64,000 nt of DNA. Source: Alteromonas confluentis. Lineage in GTDB: Bacteria > Pseudomonadota > Gammaproteobacteria > Enterobacterales > Alteromonadaceae. The notes beneath the pieces were generated by a model, which had not been told where the DNA came from, did not search any database, and worked only from the letters and a program-made list of their open reading frames with translations. Made by a program: the position numbers and the translations under genes. Where the stretch lies: contig NZ_MDHN01000029.1 of the NCBI RefSeq assembly GCF_001757105.1, forward strand, positions 248,001 through 312,000. Reading direction: 5' to 3'. Positions 37,507 through 46,576 of this stretch are shown here, one piece after another; the first letter of the stretch is position 1, and each line of letters opens with the position of its first letter.

Positions 37507-39348
37507 ATGTTTCATCGTTATAAAACCCCACTGGTCGCTGCTTGTATTGCTATTTTCAGTGTCTTTCTCAGCGCCTGTGGTCAGCAGGCAACTGATAAGA
37601 AACCAGAAGCTAAAAGCGAACTACCCGCTGCGGATTCCACATCATCACTGAACTCTCCACTATCATTGAACATCGTTACACCAGTAGCGAGCTGTGAAAA
37701 TCTGCTGACATTCGATTTAACCAAAGTCGGGGGTGAAGGTAGCAAGATCACATCAGCGTCAGAGCAAACCGTCAACGGCAAAACAACCTGCGTGGTTGAA
37801 GGCACCATGGCTCCCACTGTGGGTTTCAAAGTGACGCTGCCAAAAGCGTCGTGGACACAGCGCTTCATGCAACTGGGCTGTGGTGGCCTTTGCGGTATGA
37901 TAAACATGAATATTGGTGCTGCCGACGGCTGCAAGGCAGTGGAGTCTGATGGGTTTGCTTTAGCCAGTACAGACATGGGGCACAAGGGCATGGGCGGTAG
38001 TTTCGGCCAGAACCCGCAAAAGCGCATCGATTTTGCCTATCGCGGTGTGCATATTACCGCGTTAGCGTCGAAAGCGCTGATAAAAGAATACTACGGTCAG
38101 CCCGCAAAATACGCTTACTTCAACGGTTGTTCAGATGGGGGTCGCGAAGCCCTGGTTGAAGCGCAGCGGTATCCCGACGATTTCGACGGCATCATTGCCG
38201 GTGCGCCAGCAATGAACTTTTCTGTGCAGAACAGTTTTTTCCACGGATGGCAGGCGCGCTCGAACACCGGAGCCGACGGTAACGCCATCTTGCACGCAGC
38301 AGATATGCCGATACTTTACAACGCAGCAGTCGCTGCCTGTGACGAACAGGACGGACTTAAAGACGGCATTATTTCACAGCCTTTCCAGTGTGACTTTGAT
38401 CCGCAGGTTACCCTGTGCAAGGAAGGTGACAGCGAAAACTGCCTGACACAGGGAAAAATAGATGCAGCGAAAAAGCTGTACGACGGCCCTAAAGATCCCT
38501 CCACCGGTAAAGCGCTGACGCTGGGTGGCCCGCAACCCGGTTCTGAACTGTCCTGGGTTGGCGTGTATGTGCCACGGGCAGGCAGCGAGCAGATATTCAG
38601 TACCATGATTGCTGACGGTGCGACTAAGAACCTGATTTATCAGCAGAATCCTCCCGCAAATTATACCCTTGACGACTTTCAGTTCACCGAAAACAACTTC
38701 AATAACATAAGGCCACTGAACGGTTTGTACAGCGGCACAAACCCTGATATCAATGCCTTCCGTGAGCGCGGCGGCAAGCTGATCATCTGGCACGGACTAC
38801 AGGATCCGCACATCTCACCGGTAAATACGGTTACTTATTACGAAGCGGCAAAAAAGGCATCGTCCGGAGGCAAGGACGTCAGCGATTTCATGCAGCTCTA
38901 CCTGTTCCCGGGCATGTATCACTGCGATGGCGGCACCGGCCCACACGATTTCGACTTACTCACCCCGATGATGGCGTGGGTAGAACAGGGCATAAAGCCT
39001 GAAGCGATAATTGCCAGTCATGACGGCACCGCAGGTAATCAACATGCCGGTCCGCCCCGAAAAGACGACGAGCAAAAAGCGCCGGCGATAATGGGTTCAC
39101 CTGACGGAAAAGCCGCGACGGTGGTAGACGTTGACTATGTGAAGCGAAGCTGGCCGGTTTACCCTTACCCTACAGTTGCAGCGTACACTGGCGAAGGCGA
39201 CTGGCGTGTAGCGGCGAATTACAAACCGGTTTCGGGGCCGTCTATGCCCTCTTATGACTGGGCAGGCAACCGCTTTTTCAAACCCGATAGCCAACTAAAC
39301 TGCAGCGTGATTGAAGGTTCATTTCGCTGCGAAAAAGCCGCACACTAG
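37507..39348 (+). CDS. Tannase/feruloyl esterase family lipoprotein
   Basis: The 613-residue protein belongs to the fungal-type tannase/feruloyl esterase family and should hydrolyse galloyl or hydroxycinnamoyl esters. The signal peptide ends in a lipobox LSAC (about residue 24), so it is membrane-attached and faces outward. The family's CS-D-HC motif is complete: C208-S209 in GCSDGGREA, D433 in GLQDPHISP and H472-C473 in MYHCDGG. A disulfide between the two flanking cysteines is expected. A lid domain lies between about 230 and 400. Being directly after gallate dioxygenase, galloyl esters (hydrolysable tannins, catechin gallates) are the most likely substrate. Confidence 0.92.
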   Translation: MFHRYKTPLVAACIAIFSVFLSACGQQATDKKPEAKSELPAADSTSSLNSPLSLNIVTPVASCENLLTFDLTKVGGEGSKITSASEQTVNGKTTCVVEGTMAPTVGFKVTLPKASWTQRFMQLGCGGLCGMINMNIGAADGCKAVESDGFALASTDMGHKGMGGSFGQNPQKRIDFAYRGVHITALASKALIKEYYGQPAKYAYFNGCSDGGREALVEAQRYPDDFDGIIAGAPAMNFSVQNSFFHGWQARSNTGADGNAILHAADMPILYNAAVAACDEQDGLKDGIISQPFQCDFDPQVTLCKEGDSENCLTQGKIDAAKKLYDGPKDPSTGKALTLGGPQPGSELSWVGVYVPRAGSEQIFSTMIADGATKNLIYQQNPPANYTLDDFQFTENNFNNIRPLNGLYSGTNPDINAFRERGGKLIIWHGLQDPHISPVNTVTYYEAAKKASSGGKDVSDFMQLYLFPGMYHCDGGTGPHDFDLLTPMMAWVEQGIKPEAIIASHDGTAGNQHAGPPRKDDEQKAPAIMGSPDGKAATVVDVDYVKRSWPVYPYPTVAAYTGEGDWRVAANYKPVSGPSMPSYDWAGNRFFKPDSQLNCSVIEGSFRCEKAAH

Positions 39349-39402
39349 ATTTGCTTCTCTGCTGTGCTGTTGTTTACACCAGCAACAATTTGAAAATGAA
39401 TT

Positions 39403-39438
39403 AAGCCTCGTCATCTCCCAGAGATTCGAGGCTTTTTT
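39403..39438 (+). terminator. Intrinsic terminator after tannase gene
   Basis: The outer arms AAGCCTCG/CGAGGCTT and inner arms ATCTC/GAGAT form one extended hairpin with a 3-nt loop, followed by TTTTTT. It separates the tannase transcript from the TBDR promoter. Confidence 0.9.
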
Positions 39439-39500
39439 ATCACCGCATTTTATTCCCTCCATTGTTTCCCATCGGCGAACAAACTGTTTCAATACGGCCA

Positions 39501-39519
39501 ATTGTTACACCAAGTTAAC
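39501..39519 (+). promoter_or_regulatory. LysR-type box 2 (TBDR gene)
   Basis: ATTGTTACACCAAGTTAAC matches box 1 at 15 of 19 positions, including TTGTTACA and TTAAC at the same spacing. It lies 94 bp before the TBDR start codon, in the same orientation as box 1 relative to its gene. Confidence 0.65.
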
Positions 39520-39613
39520 GGTTTTAACATTTCGGACAAGTCTGGAGATCGCAGTTTGTGCTGCATAACCAGACAAAAACAAAAAATACATAAAACCATG
39601 AGCAGGTGTAACC

Positions 39614-42094
39614 ATGAATCCTACCCAAACGAAGAAAGCGCGCTCTCCCAGTGCGGTATTATTTTCCCGCAAAGGTCTGGCTGTGGCCGTGACCATTGCT
39701 TTGCAAGGCGGACTGACAAGTCCCGGTGCGTCGGCACAAACTGATGACACACAAAGTCAGGGCAAATATAAACTGGAAACCATAGAGGTAACTGCCCGTA
39801 AAGTGACTGAGAACTTGCAGGAAGTGCCTATTTCAGTGACATCATTCAACGGCGATGCCCTGGAACGCCGCCAAATCTCCGGTACTGACGACATCGGCAA
39901 AATTACCCCTAACCTGCAATTTACTAATAATGCGCCTTTAGCAGGTAACAACAATTCTTCGGTTGTGTTTATTCGGGGCGTAGGACAAATCAGCTCAAGG
40001 GCCAACACTGACCCGGGCGTCGGGTTGTACATTGACGATGTGTACATGGGGCAATCTGTCGGCGGCACCATGGAAATGCGGGATATCGAAAGTGTTCAGG
40101 TACTACGCGGCCCGCAAGGTACACTGTTTGGTCGCAACACCATTGGTGGTGCGGTTATTATCAATACGCAGCAACCCGGCGATGAATTTGGGGGCAAAGT
40201 CAAAGCCGGCATTGGCAGTGACAGCCTGTTGGAACTCTCTGGTGCAGTGGATATACCCTTAGCGGATGACTTGTTCAGCCGCTTCACCCTTGGTACAAAA
40301 AAGCAGGATGGTTATGTTACCCGCGCCTACGATGGTCTGGATTTAGGTGACACCAATAACACGACTGCAACGGCTAAATTCTTATACGAACCCGCCGGTA
40401 ACTTTACCGCCAAGCTAAATTTTGACTACACCGAAGCAGATGAAAACGGCTCTCCGCTGGTATTTGCCGGTTACAATAACAATAACGACGTGAATGAAAC
40501 CGGCGCGGCGGCCAATCCCGGCTGGTTTGCAGCAAACCAAAGTGTAGCGGCAGGTTGCAGTGACGCCTGGGTTGCACTGCCTGGTCCTCCTGGCCGCCCG
40601 GTCACGACCGCTGAAGGCTCGGCGCTGGACGTTTCAGGTCTTGTGACGGTTGGCGGCGGCCCCCGTGGTTACGTGGGTGAGAATACCGATTCGGCCTGTG
40701 CGAACAATCAGTGGAACAGCGGCCCGTTTACCAGCAATGGCACTGCAGAAGTTGGCAGTGAGCTGAAAAACTGGGGCACATCTCTGCACCTTGAATATGC
40801 CATAAACAGTGATTTGCAGCTTAAATCTGTTACGGCATACCGCGACCTAGCCTGGACCGGTAAACGGGATGCTGACAACACGCCATTTACTATCTTGCAC
40901 ACCGATTTTGATTCCTCAGGCGACCAGTTCAGCCAGGAACTGCAACTGACTTACACCGGTGATGATCTGTCGGCCATTGCCGGGGCATTTTACTACACTG
41001 AAAAAGTGACGGACATTCTGACAGTGCAGGTAGGCGACCGGGGTGACGGCTTTACCTGCGGAGAGGGCACAAACCGTTGCCACCTCGACAGCGACAACAA
41101 TATCACCGATAACGAAGCCATGGCTTATTTCGCTCAGGCCACTTACGACTTCACCGACAAGCTGGCCGGTACGTTCGGTATTCGTTATACCTCAGAAACC
41201 AAAGGCTCAATTCCTGATCAGTTCAATTACGCCGACCCGGACACCAAATACCTGGAAAAGAAGTTGTATGAACATGACTTCTCGGCCACCACAGTGGCGG
41301 CGAACTTAAGCTATACGGTATCCAAAGACACCATGGTGTACACCAGCTATTCCGAAGGCTTTAAAGGCGGCGGTTGGAATTCAACCTTTAACTTCGCTCT
41401 TGAGCAGTCTGACCTGGACGCCGGTCACCTGTTCGATCAGGAAGAAGTGAAAACCTATGAACTGGGCTTTAAATCTGACATTACCAGCGAATTCCGCTTA
41501 AACGGTGCGGTTTTCAGCTCTGACTATTCCAACCTGCAATTCAGTTACCGGGTATTCATTGCGCCATGGCTGTTCAATGCAGGTAAGGCTTCCATTGATG
41601 GTGCCGAACTGGAATTCACCTGGATCCCTCACGATAACTGGATCATCGAAGGCGGTTTGGGTTACCTCGATACGTCTATTGATGAAGCGGTTCAAATAGA
41701 AGTGCCCGGCCGTCCGGTAAGTGCAGGGCCCGCAGAAGGCAATCAGTTACCTTTCGCGCCTGAATTACAAGGGAATATCGGTATTGGTTACTACGGCGAA
41801 ATTGACGGCTACGGTATTCAGCCCCGCATTGATATTTCCTACAGCGACCCGGTATATTTTGATGCGGCAAACACCGAAGCCATTGCGCAAAACGATGCCT
41901 ATACGCTGGTTGATATTTCGGTCGTCATCGAATCGCCGGATATGGACTGGAAAGTAGCATTGGGCATTAACAACGCCACCGATGAGATTTACCGCGTATC
42001 TGGTAACTCGTCTTTAGGTTCAGGCAGTGGCTATGCAGAAGCCGCCTATGCCAGACCAAGAATGGTATTCGCGAATTTAAGTTACGAGTTCTGA
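39614..42094 (+). CDS. TonB-dependent receptor, NLQEVP type
   Basis: The 826-residue outer-membrane receptor has a basic leader and signal peptide (to about residue 41, ASA), a TonB box-like stretch (KLETIEVTARKVTENLQEVP), a plug domain (VVFIRGVGQ, VQVLRGPQGTLFGRNTIGGA) and a 22-strand barrel ending in LSYEF. The NLQEVPxSV plug opening is common among receptors beside aromatic catabolic genes in sphingomonads and marine Gammaproteobacteria. It follows the tannase gene and has its own promoter region with a LysR-type box, so it may import galloyl esters or other polyphenols. The ligand is inferred. The length is normal. Confidence 0.92.
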   Translation: MNPTQTKKARSPSAVLFSRKGLAVAVTIALQGGLTSPGASAQTDDTQSQGKYKLETIEVTARKVTENLQEVPISVTSFNGDALERRQISGTDDIGKITPNLQFTNNAPLAGNNNSSVVFIRGVGQISSRANTDPGVGLYIDDVYMGQSVGGTMEMRDIESVQVLRGPQGTLFGRNTIGGAVIINTQQPGDEFGGKVKAGIGSDSLLELSGAVDIPLADDLFSRFTLGTKKQDGYVTRAYDGLDLGDTNNTTATAKFLYEPAGNFTAKLNFDYTEADENGSPLVFAGYNNNNDVNETGAAANPGWFAANQSVAAGCSDAWVALPGPPGRPVTTAEGSALDVSGLVTVGGGPRGYVGENTDSACANNQWNSGPFTSNGTAEVGSELKNWGTSLHLEYAINSDLQLKSVTAYRDLAWTGKRDADNTPFTILHTDFDSSGDQFSQELQLTYTGDDLSAIAGAFYYTEKVTDILTVQVGDRGDGFTCGEGTNRCHLDSDNNITDNEAMAYFAQATYDFTDKLAGTFGIRYTSETKGSIPDQFNYADPDTKYLEKKLYEHDFSATTVAANLSYTVSKDTMVYTSYSEGFKGGGWNSTFNFALEQSDLDAGHLFDQEEVKTYELGFKSDITSEFRLNGAVFSSDYSNLQFSYRVFIAPWLFNAGKASIDGAELEFTWIPHDNWIIEGGLGYLDTSIDEAVQIEVPGRPVSAGPAEGNQLPFAPELQGNIGIGYYGEIDGYGIQPRIDISYSDPVYFDAANTEAIAQNDAYTLVDISVVIESPDMDWKVALGINNATDEIYRVSGNSSLGSGSGYAEAAYARPRMVFANLSYEF

Positions 42095-42120
42095 TAAGCG
42101 ATGACTTATCCGCAATGATG

Positions 42121-42152
42121 AAGGTGCGCTGATACAAAGCGCACCTTTTTTT
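42121..42152 (+). terminator. Intrinsic terminator after TBDR gene
   Basis: The 10-bp arms AAGGTGCGCT and AGCGCACCTT enclose GATACAA and are followed by TTTTT. The convergent operon ends 16 bp further on. Confidence 0.88.
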
Positions 42153-42167
42153 ATCGCTGAATAGTGC

Positions 42168-43298
42168 TTAAAGCGGCTGTGCCATCGCAATGGCAGAATC
42201 GCGCATGATGCCGGCGTGTTCCATTTTGTCTCCGCCTTCAATTTCGATTTCAGCAAGGCGACCGGAGTTTTCAACCACCAGGCGACAACGCTCCCACCGG
42301 CGGGCCTGGAATGCGCTTAAAGCCTGAGACAACGTGGCTTTGTCATCCAGTTCTTCTGCCAGCACAATGGCATCTTCAAGTCCGATGCAGGCACCGGATG
42401 CCAGATGTGGCGTAGTCGCATGCACGGTATCACCGATAAGCACTACGCGGTTTGAATACCAGGGCGCACGCATCAACATGCTTTCCAGCGGACGATAGTG
42501 AATCATCGACTTTTCATGCAGCATGCCTTTCATTTGCTGTACAACCGGGGCCGGGAAAGACTCCAGCAGCGCAATAAAGCGCTCTTTGAACGTTGCCGGT
42601 TCAATAAACTCGTTGTCCGCCCGGTTTTCGGTAATGAACATGTACATCTCATCTTTCGACATAGGGTTTACACCCACTTTCACGTTCTTACCCATCCACA
42701 TGTGGATGTTTTCAATTTCAGGAATACGGGGCAAAATTGCACGCCATACGCCCTGGCCGATGTAAGATGGCTTGGGTGCATCAGGGAACAATGTAGTTCT
42801 TGCCGATGACATCAGGCCGTCTGAACCGACCACCAGGTCGTATTCGCCACGGGTTCCGTCGGTAAAGGTCACTTCTACGCTGTCGCCTTTATCGTTGATG
42901 TTCTCAAAGGTAATACCTAAGCGCACATTCACGTCGTATTCGCGGGTTTTGGCTGCCAGAATTTTGGCCAGTACCGGGCGCATAATGGCACCTTCACAGG
43001 GTGCTTCGTTGCCCACCACTGGCGGAGCTGGAATATGCGCCAGATGCGTACCGTCGGGCGCATGCACATCCAAACCAGCGTGGGTAGCGCCCTGCGCCTT
43101 AAATTCATCCAGTACACCGATTTGACGCAGTGCTCTTATGGTGGCGCCGCCAATGCTGATCCCGGCACCGTCGGTACGCCAGTTCTTATCAATCTCAATG
43201 AGATCAACCTTTATACCGCGCTTACTCATTTCGATAGCGGCAGACATACCTGAGAAGCCACCTCCAATAATCAATACTTTATTTACGCATGCGCTCAT
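42168..43298 (-). CDS. FAD-dependent aromatic hydroxylase
   Basis: The 376-residue flavoprotein monooxygenase of the PHBH/salicylate hydroxylase class inserts one oxygen into an aromatic ring using NAD(P)H. The dinucleotide fold VLIIGGGFSGMSAA is at residues 8-21, the second FAD motif VVGSDGLMSSAR is near 160, and the GD motif VVLIGDTVHATTPHLASGAC near 280. It overlaps the Rieske gene by 4 bp. It is the last gene of a six-gene ring-cleavage operon, so it would create the diol that the extradiol enzyme opens. The N-terminal MSACVN precedes the fold closely, supporting the start. The substrate is unknown. Confidence 0.9.
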   Translation of the reverse strand: MSACVNKVLIIGGGFSGMSAAIEMSKRGIKVDLIEIDKNWRTDGAGISIGGATIRALRQIGVLDEFKAQGATHAGLDVHAPDGTHLAHIPAPPVVGNEAPCEGAIMRPVLAKILAAKTREYDVNVRLGITFENINDKGDSVEVTFTDGTRGEYDLVVGSDGLMSSARTTLFPDAPKPSYIGQGVWRAILPRIPEIENIHMWMGKNVKVGVNPMSKDEMYMFITENRADNEFIEPATFKERFIALLESFPAPVVQQMKGMLHEKSMIHYRPLESMLMRAPWYSNRVVLIGDTVHATTPHLASGACIGLEDAIVLAEELDDKATLSQALSAFQARRWERCRLVVENSGRLAEIEIEGGDKMEHAGIMRDSAIAMAQPL

Positions 43299-43657
43299 TG
43301 TTCTTTTCCTCGTGATTCACAGAGTAAAACGACATCCTGTTCAGCGGTTACCGTGATTTTCAGTGGCGTTAAGAAATCGCCCCTGCACGGCCCTTTCACA
43401 CACTCTCCGGTGTCGGGTGTAAATAACGCGCCATGCGCCGCACAAACGATGTAGTCACCACCGGCATCCAGATAAACATCTTTCTTCCAGGGTAAGGCGG
43501 TATCGCCATAGTGCGGACAAACATCGCTGTAGCCATACAGCTTGCTGCCACGGCGCACAATAAAAACGGTGTCCTGACCCTGGGCATCAGGCAAAAAACC
43601 CCGGGAACTATTGTCGGGTAAATCATCCAACTTACAGAGCAGGACACCTTGGTTCAT
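43295..43657 (-). CDS. Rieske [2Fe-2S] protein, small ferredoxin type
   Basis: From ATG 43657 the product is 120 residues, and this start is 5 bp from the stop of the dioxygenase gene. The cluster motifs are C47-x-H49 (DVCPHYGDT) and C72-x2-H75 (IVCAAHGALF). It lacks a signal peptide and is a free-standing Rieske ferredoxin. It probably passes electrons to an oxygenase of this pathway, or protects the extradiol dioxygenase iron by re-reducing it, a role known for ferredoxins beside extradiol genes. It overlaps the flavin hydroxylase gene by 4 bp. Confidence 0.9.
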   Translation of the reverse strand: MNQGVLLCKLDDLPDNSSRGFLPDAQGQDTVFIVRRGSKLYGYSDVCPHYGDTALPWKKDVYLDAGGDYIVCAAHGALFTPDTGECVKGPCRGDFLTPLKITVTAEQDVVLLCESRGKEQ

Positions 43658-43662
43658 GACAA

Positions 43663-44592
43663 TCAGCCTTTCGGTGGCGGCGGGCCCATTGGTGCCCACT
43701 TTTCGCGGTACTGCAGCAGGAACACCTGCGAGTTATCCGCACCCGGCAAGGCTTCGCGGGCATCCCAGTTGTCATCATGAAGATCCATGTCGGCATCGAA
43801 TTCCATGTTGCAGCCAAACGGGCTCTTGAAGTACCAGAACCAGTTAGAACCGAAGATGTGACGACCCGGCCCCCAGAAGCTCTGGTAACCTTTTTCCACC
43901 ATGCGGTTACCGGCCTGCACCACCGTAGTCGGGCCAGACATGTGGAAGGTAAAGTGCTCAATACCTTTCATGTGCGGCGGCGTGTTCAGGAAGAACAGCG
44001 TGTGGTGATCGGTAGTGCCTGCAGGACGCATGAAAGGACCCACATGACTGAAGCGGTCGGTGGTGATAAAGCCCAGACGTTCTGCGTAGAATGCTTCGGC
44101 TTTTTTGTAATCCGGCACGAAGTACACCACGTGAGACAAAGTGCGCGGTTCCGGCGTAAAGTCTTTCGATACACCAGTTTCATTGGCCGGACGCTGTGCA
44201 GGTGCGCCCGGTGCATTAATTTTCTCTGCCGGCATATCCAGCGGTTTGCGCATAGTGACCTGAAAGCCCAGCACAAAACCCATGTCATCCACAGCTTCAA
44301 TACTGCCGTCATCCAGACGTTTTACTTCACGGTCTTTCGACAGTTCGTCGTAAATGGCATCCACGGTTGCGGTATCTGCCACGCCGTAAATGGTTTTGCG
44401 GATACTTGAGCCGGTTTCCAGCGGTGCCGGCAAACAGCTGTCGTCTTTGCTGTAAATATCAATACCCGTGCCATCAAGGGCAACAAAGCGGTGTTCAGAT
44501 GCCTGCGTTAAACCGTAATCCAGCGCAAACTGTTTACAGGCTTCCACATCATCAACACCAAAAATCAATAAATCCGGTCCGATAATATTCAT
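43663..44592 (-). CDS. Two-domain VOC extradiol dioxygenase
   Basis: The 309-residue protein starts at ATG 44592 after AAGGAT. It has two VOC modules: an N-terminal half, non-catalytic, and a C-terminal half with the expected iron ligands H154 (LSHVVYFVPDY), H213 (IEHFTFHM) and E264 (NMEFDAD). The spacing agrees with BphC-type type I extradiol dioxygenases. HHTLFFLN and GRHIFGSNWFWYFKSPFG are typical of the family. It should open a catechol-like ring next to a hydroxyl made by the flavin hydroxylase. The specific substrate is unknown; flavonoid A-ring or similar polyhydroxylated rings are the working guess. Confidence 0.88.
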   Translation of the reverse strand: MNIIGPDLLIFGVDDVEACKQFALDYGLTQASEHRFVALDGTGIDIYSKDDSCLPAPLETGSSIRKTIYGVADTATVDAIYDELSKDREVKRLDDGSIEAVDDMGFVLGFQVTMRKPLDMPAEKINAPGAPAQRPANETGVSKDFTPEPRTLSHVVYFVPDYKKAEAFYAERLGFITTDRFSHVGPFMRPAGTTDHHTLFFLNTPPHMKGIEHFTFHMSGPTTVVQAGNRMVEKGYQSFWGPGRHIFGSNWFWYFKSPFGCNMEFDADMDLHDDNWDAREALPGADNSQVFLLQYREKWAPMGPPPPKG

Positions 44593-44596
44593 GATT

Positions 44597-45763
44597 TTAT
44601 CCTTCAATCGATGTGCGGGCGTTGAACGTTTCCGCTACCCAGTCAGCAATGTAGTGACCGGCGTTGATGCTGTTGTCGAAGCTGGAGTGCTGTACACCGC
44701 CTTCACGTTCAGTGAACACTTTCAATTCACGCTTAGGACTGTTGACCAGTTGCTCGTAGGTGCGCTCTGCCCACTTAAGCGGGATTTGTGAGTCTTTCGA
44801 ACCGTGGGTGACCAGGAAAGGCACGTTGATTTTTTCTACTTCCCCGTCCAGACACACGTTTTCAGCAATGGTCATGAACTCGTCGATGTCTTTTGCGCCC
44901 CATACCCAGCACACGTGATTCCAGTAGTGCGGCACAGGGAAGTCACCTTCTTTTTCCAGGCGGCGCTTCTGCACATCACGCCAGTCGTGATTTGCCCCCC
45001 AGCACACACCCAGTGCCAGGCGCGGCTCGTTCGCCACCGCGCGCGGGCAGTAATAGCCCCCTAACGACACCCCTTCCATACCGATGCGGCTGCTATCCAC
45101 TTCAGGATGCTGCTCCAGCCAGTCAACCACCGGTGATGCCCAGTGTTCGCTATCGAAACGGGCATGAATACCCTGCAGGCGTAAGGCTTCGCCGGTACCC
45201 GGCTGATCCAGTACCAGAGACGATACGCCGCGGTCGGCCAGCCATTGTGGTAAGCCAACGAGATATTTCATTTCTTTGGTGGAATCCAGACCGTTTACCT
45301 GAATTAACAGCGGTGCCGGGCCGTCTACGTTTTTCGCTTTCACGTAAAGACCGGACAGATGTTTGCCTTCATAAGGAATTTCAACGCGCTTACAGTTCGC
45401 ACCTTTCAGTGCCATGCCACGTTCGAACAATTCCAGTTCGCGCTTGTACAGCTCAAGACGACCAGGGGCATTGTGAGCCTGCAAACGCTCACAGGTGATG
45501 AGGTACGAGGAAGCGCGCATGTACTTTTCACCGGCAGAAATCATACGGCCAGCCTGCTCGTCTTCTTCAGCCAGCACACACAGCTTGTCTGCCATGTTTG
45601 CCCAGGTATTGCGGAACGCTTCGGTACCCTCTTTGTCTTTTTTCTTTGCGGCTTCCTGCAGCGGTGCACACATCTCTTCGATTTCACCGATACGGGCACC
45701 CATTTCAATGGCGAGGTCGACTGACAGGTTCCACACATAGTTGGTGGGGAAATACTTAAACAT
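44597..45763 (-). CDS. Alpha/beta hydrolase, probable C-C bond hydrolase
   Basis: The 388-residue protein has an N-terminal helical cap of about 140 residues and a C-terminal alpha/beta hydrolase fold. The catalytic triad is visible: S233 in MEGVSLGGYY, D324 in HGSKDSQIP and H359 in GGVQHSSFD. The N-terminal cap type is that of FrsA-like and 2,6-dihydroxypseudooxynicotine hydrolase-like enzymes, which cut C-C bonds in beta-diketones. In this operon it would cut the ring-fission product of the extradiol dioxygenase. It lies 4 bp from the dioxygenase gene. Confidence 0.85.
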   Translation of the reverse strand: MFKYFPTNYVWNLSVDLAIEMGARIGEIEEMCAPLQEAAKKKDKEGTEAFRNTWANMADKLCVLAEEDEQAGRMISAGEKYMRASSYLITCERLQAHNAPGRLELYKRELELFERGMALKGANCKRVEIPYEGKHLSGLYVKAKNVDGPAPLLIQVNGLDSTKEMKYLVGLPQWLADRGVSSLVLDQPGTGEALRLQGIHARFDSEHWASPVVDWLEQHPEVDSSRIGMEGVSLGGYYCPRAVANEPRLALGVCWGANHDWRDVQKRRLEKEGDFPVPHYWNHVCWVWGAKDIDEFMTIAENVCLDGEVEKINVPFLVTHGSKDSQIPLKWAERTYEQLVNSPKRELKVFTEREGGVQHSSFDNSINAGHYIADWVAETFNARTSIEG

Positions 45764-45774
45764 GATAACTCCTC

Positions 45775-46575
45775 TTAAGAATTCGTCTTTTTAGGCACGA
45801 ACGCGACGGCACGAACAAAGCCCGCCGATGCCTTTTTAATTTTGTAAGGGAAACAGGAAATCCAGAATCCGGACGCGGGAAGTGACTCAAGGTTGGAAAG
45901 CTTTTCCATTTGTCCGTAACCGATATCACGGCCGGCTTTATGGCCTTCCCAGATAATTGACGCATCGCCGGATTCAGCGAAGCGTTCGCGGGTATATTTG
46001 AAGGGTGCATCCCAGCTCCAGGCATCGGTGCCCACTACCCGCACGCCTTTTTCAAGGAGGTACATGGTGGCTTCGCGGCCTAGGCCCACACCGGCTTCCA
46101 GATAACCCGGCTCGCCGAAAATGGCACCGGCGCGGGTATTCACCACCACGATATCCAGCGGTTGAAGTTCATAGTTAATGCGCTTCAGCTCAGCTTCGAT
46201 GTCTTCTGCGGTCACCACATAGCCGTCTTCCATGTTGCGGAAATCCAGCTTCACACCCGGGCGCATACACCAGTCGAGAGGCAATTCATCAATACCAAAA
46301 GCGGGCTTGCCGCCGTCGGTGGTCGATGCGTAATGCCATGGCGCGTCCATGTGCGTACCACTGTGGGTGGTGATTTGAAGGCGTTCTGCTGCCCAGGATT
46401 CGTTGCCAGGTAACTGGTCGAGAGTAAGGCCAGGAAACATAGCCTCCATTTCCGGCCAGCCTTCCTGATGATCCATATAATCAATCTTCGGCAACAGCGG
46501 CGGCGGATCGGTGTGAGGGTTGTTGTCCAGCGTGACGGACAAATCTACGATGTCAAAATCATTGGGGCTGAACAT
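45775..46575 (-). CDS. Cyclase-family (kynurenine formamidase-like) hydrolase
   Basis: The 266-residue metal-dependent hydrolase has the family signature HSGTHMDAPWH (H71, H75, D77, H81), along with VDLSVTLDNNPHTDP at the N terminus. Members open or close lactones and amides. In a ring-cleavage operon it may hydrolyse a lactone intermediate or act on an ester side chain. It is the second gene of the operon, 1 bp after the FAH-family gene and 11 bp before the alpha/beta hydrolase gene. Spacing is tight. Confidence 0.85.
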   Translation of the reverse strand: MFSPNDFDIVDLSVTLDNNPHTDPPPLLPKIDYMDHQEGWPEMEAMFPGLTLDQLPGNESWAAERLQITTHSGTHMDAPWHYASTTDGGKPAFGIDELPLDWCMRPGVKLDFRNMEDGYVVTAEDIEAELKRINYELQPLDIVVVNTRAGAIFGEPGYLEAGVGLGREATMYLLEKGVRVVGTDAWSWDAPFKYTRERFAESGDASIIWEGHKAGRDIGYGQMEKLSNLESLPASGFWISCFPYKIKKASAGFVRAVAFVPKKTNS

Positions 46576-46576
46576 A

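Noticed and set aside
43777..44409. 210-codon plus-strand frame opposite the VOC dioxygenase gene
   Set aside because: It is an antisense shadow: the minus strand encodes a complete dioxygenase with its iron ligands.
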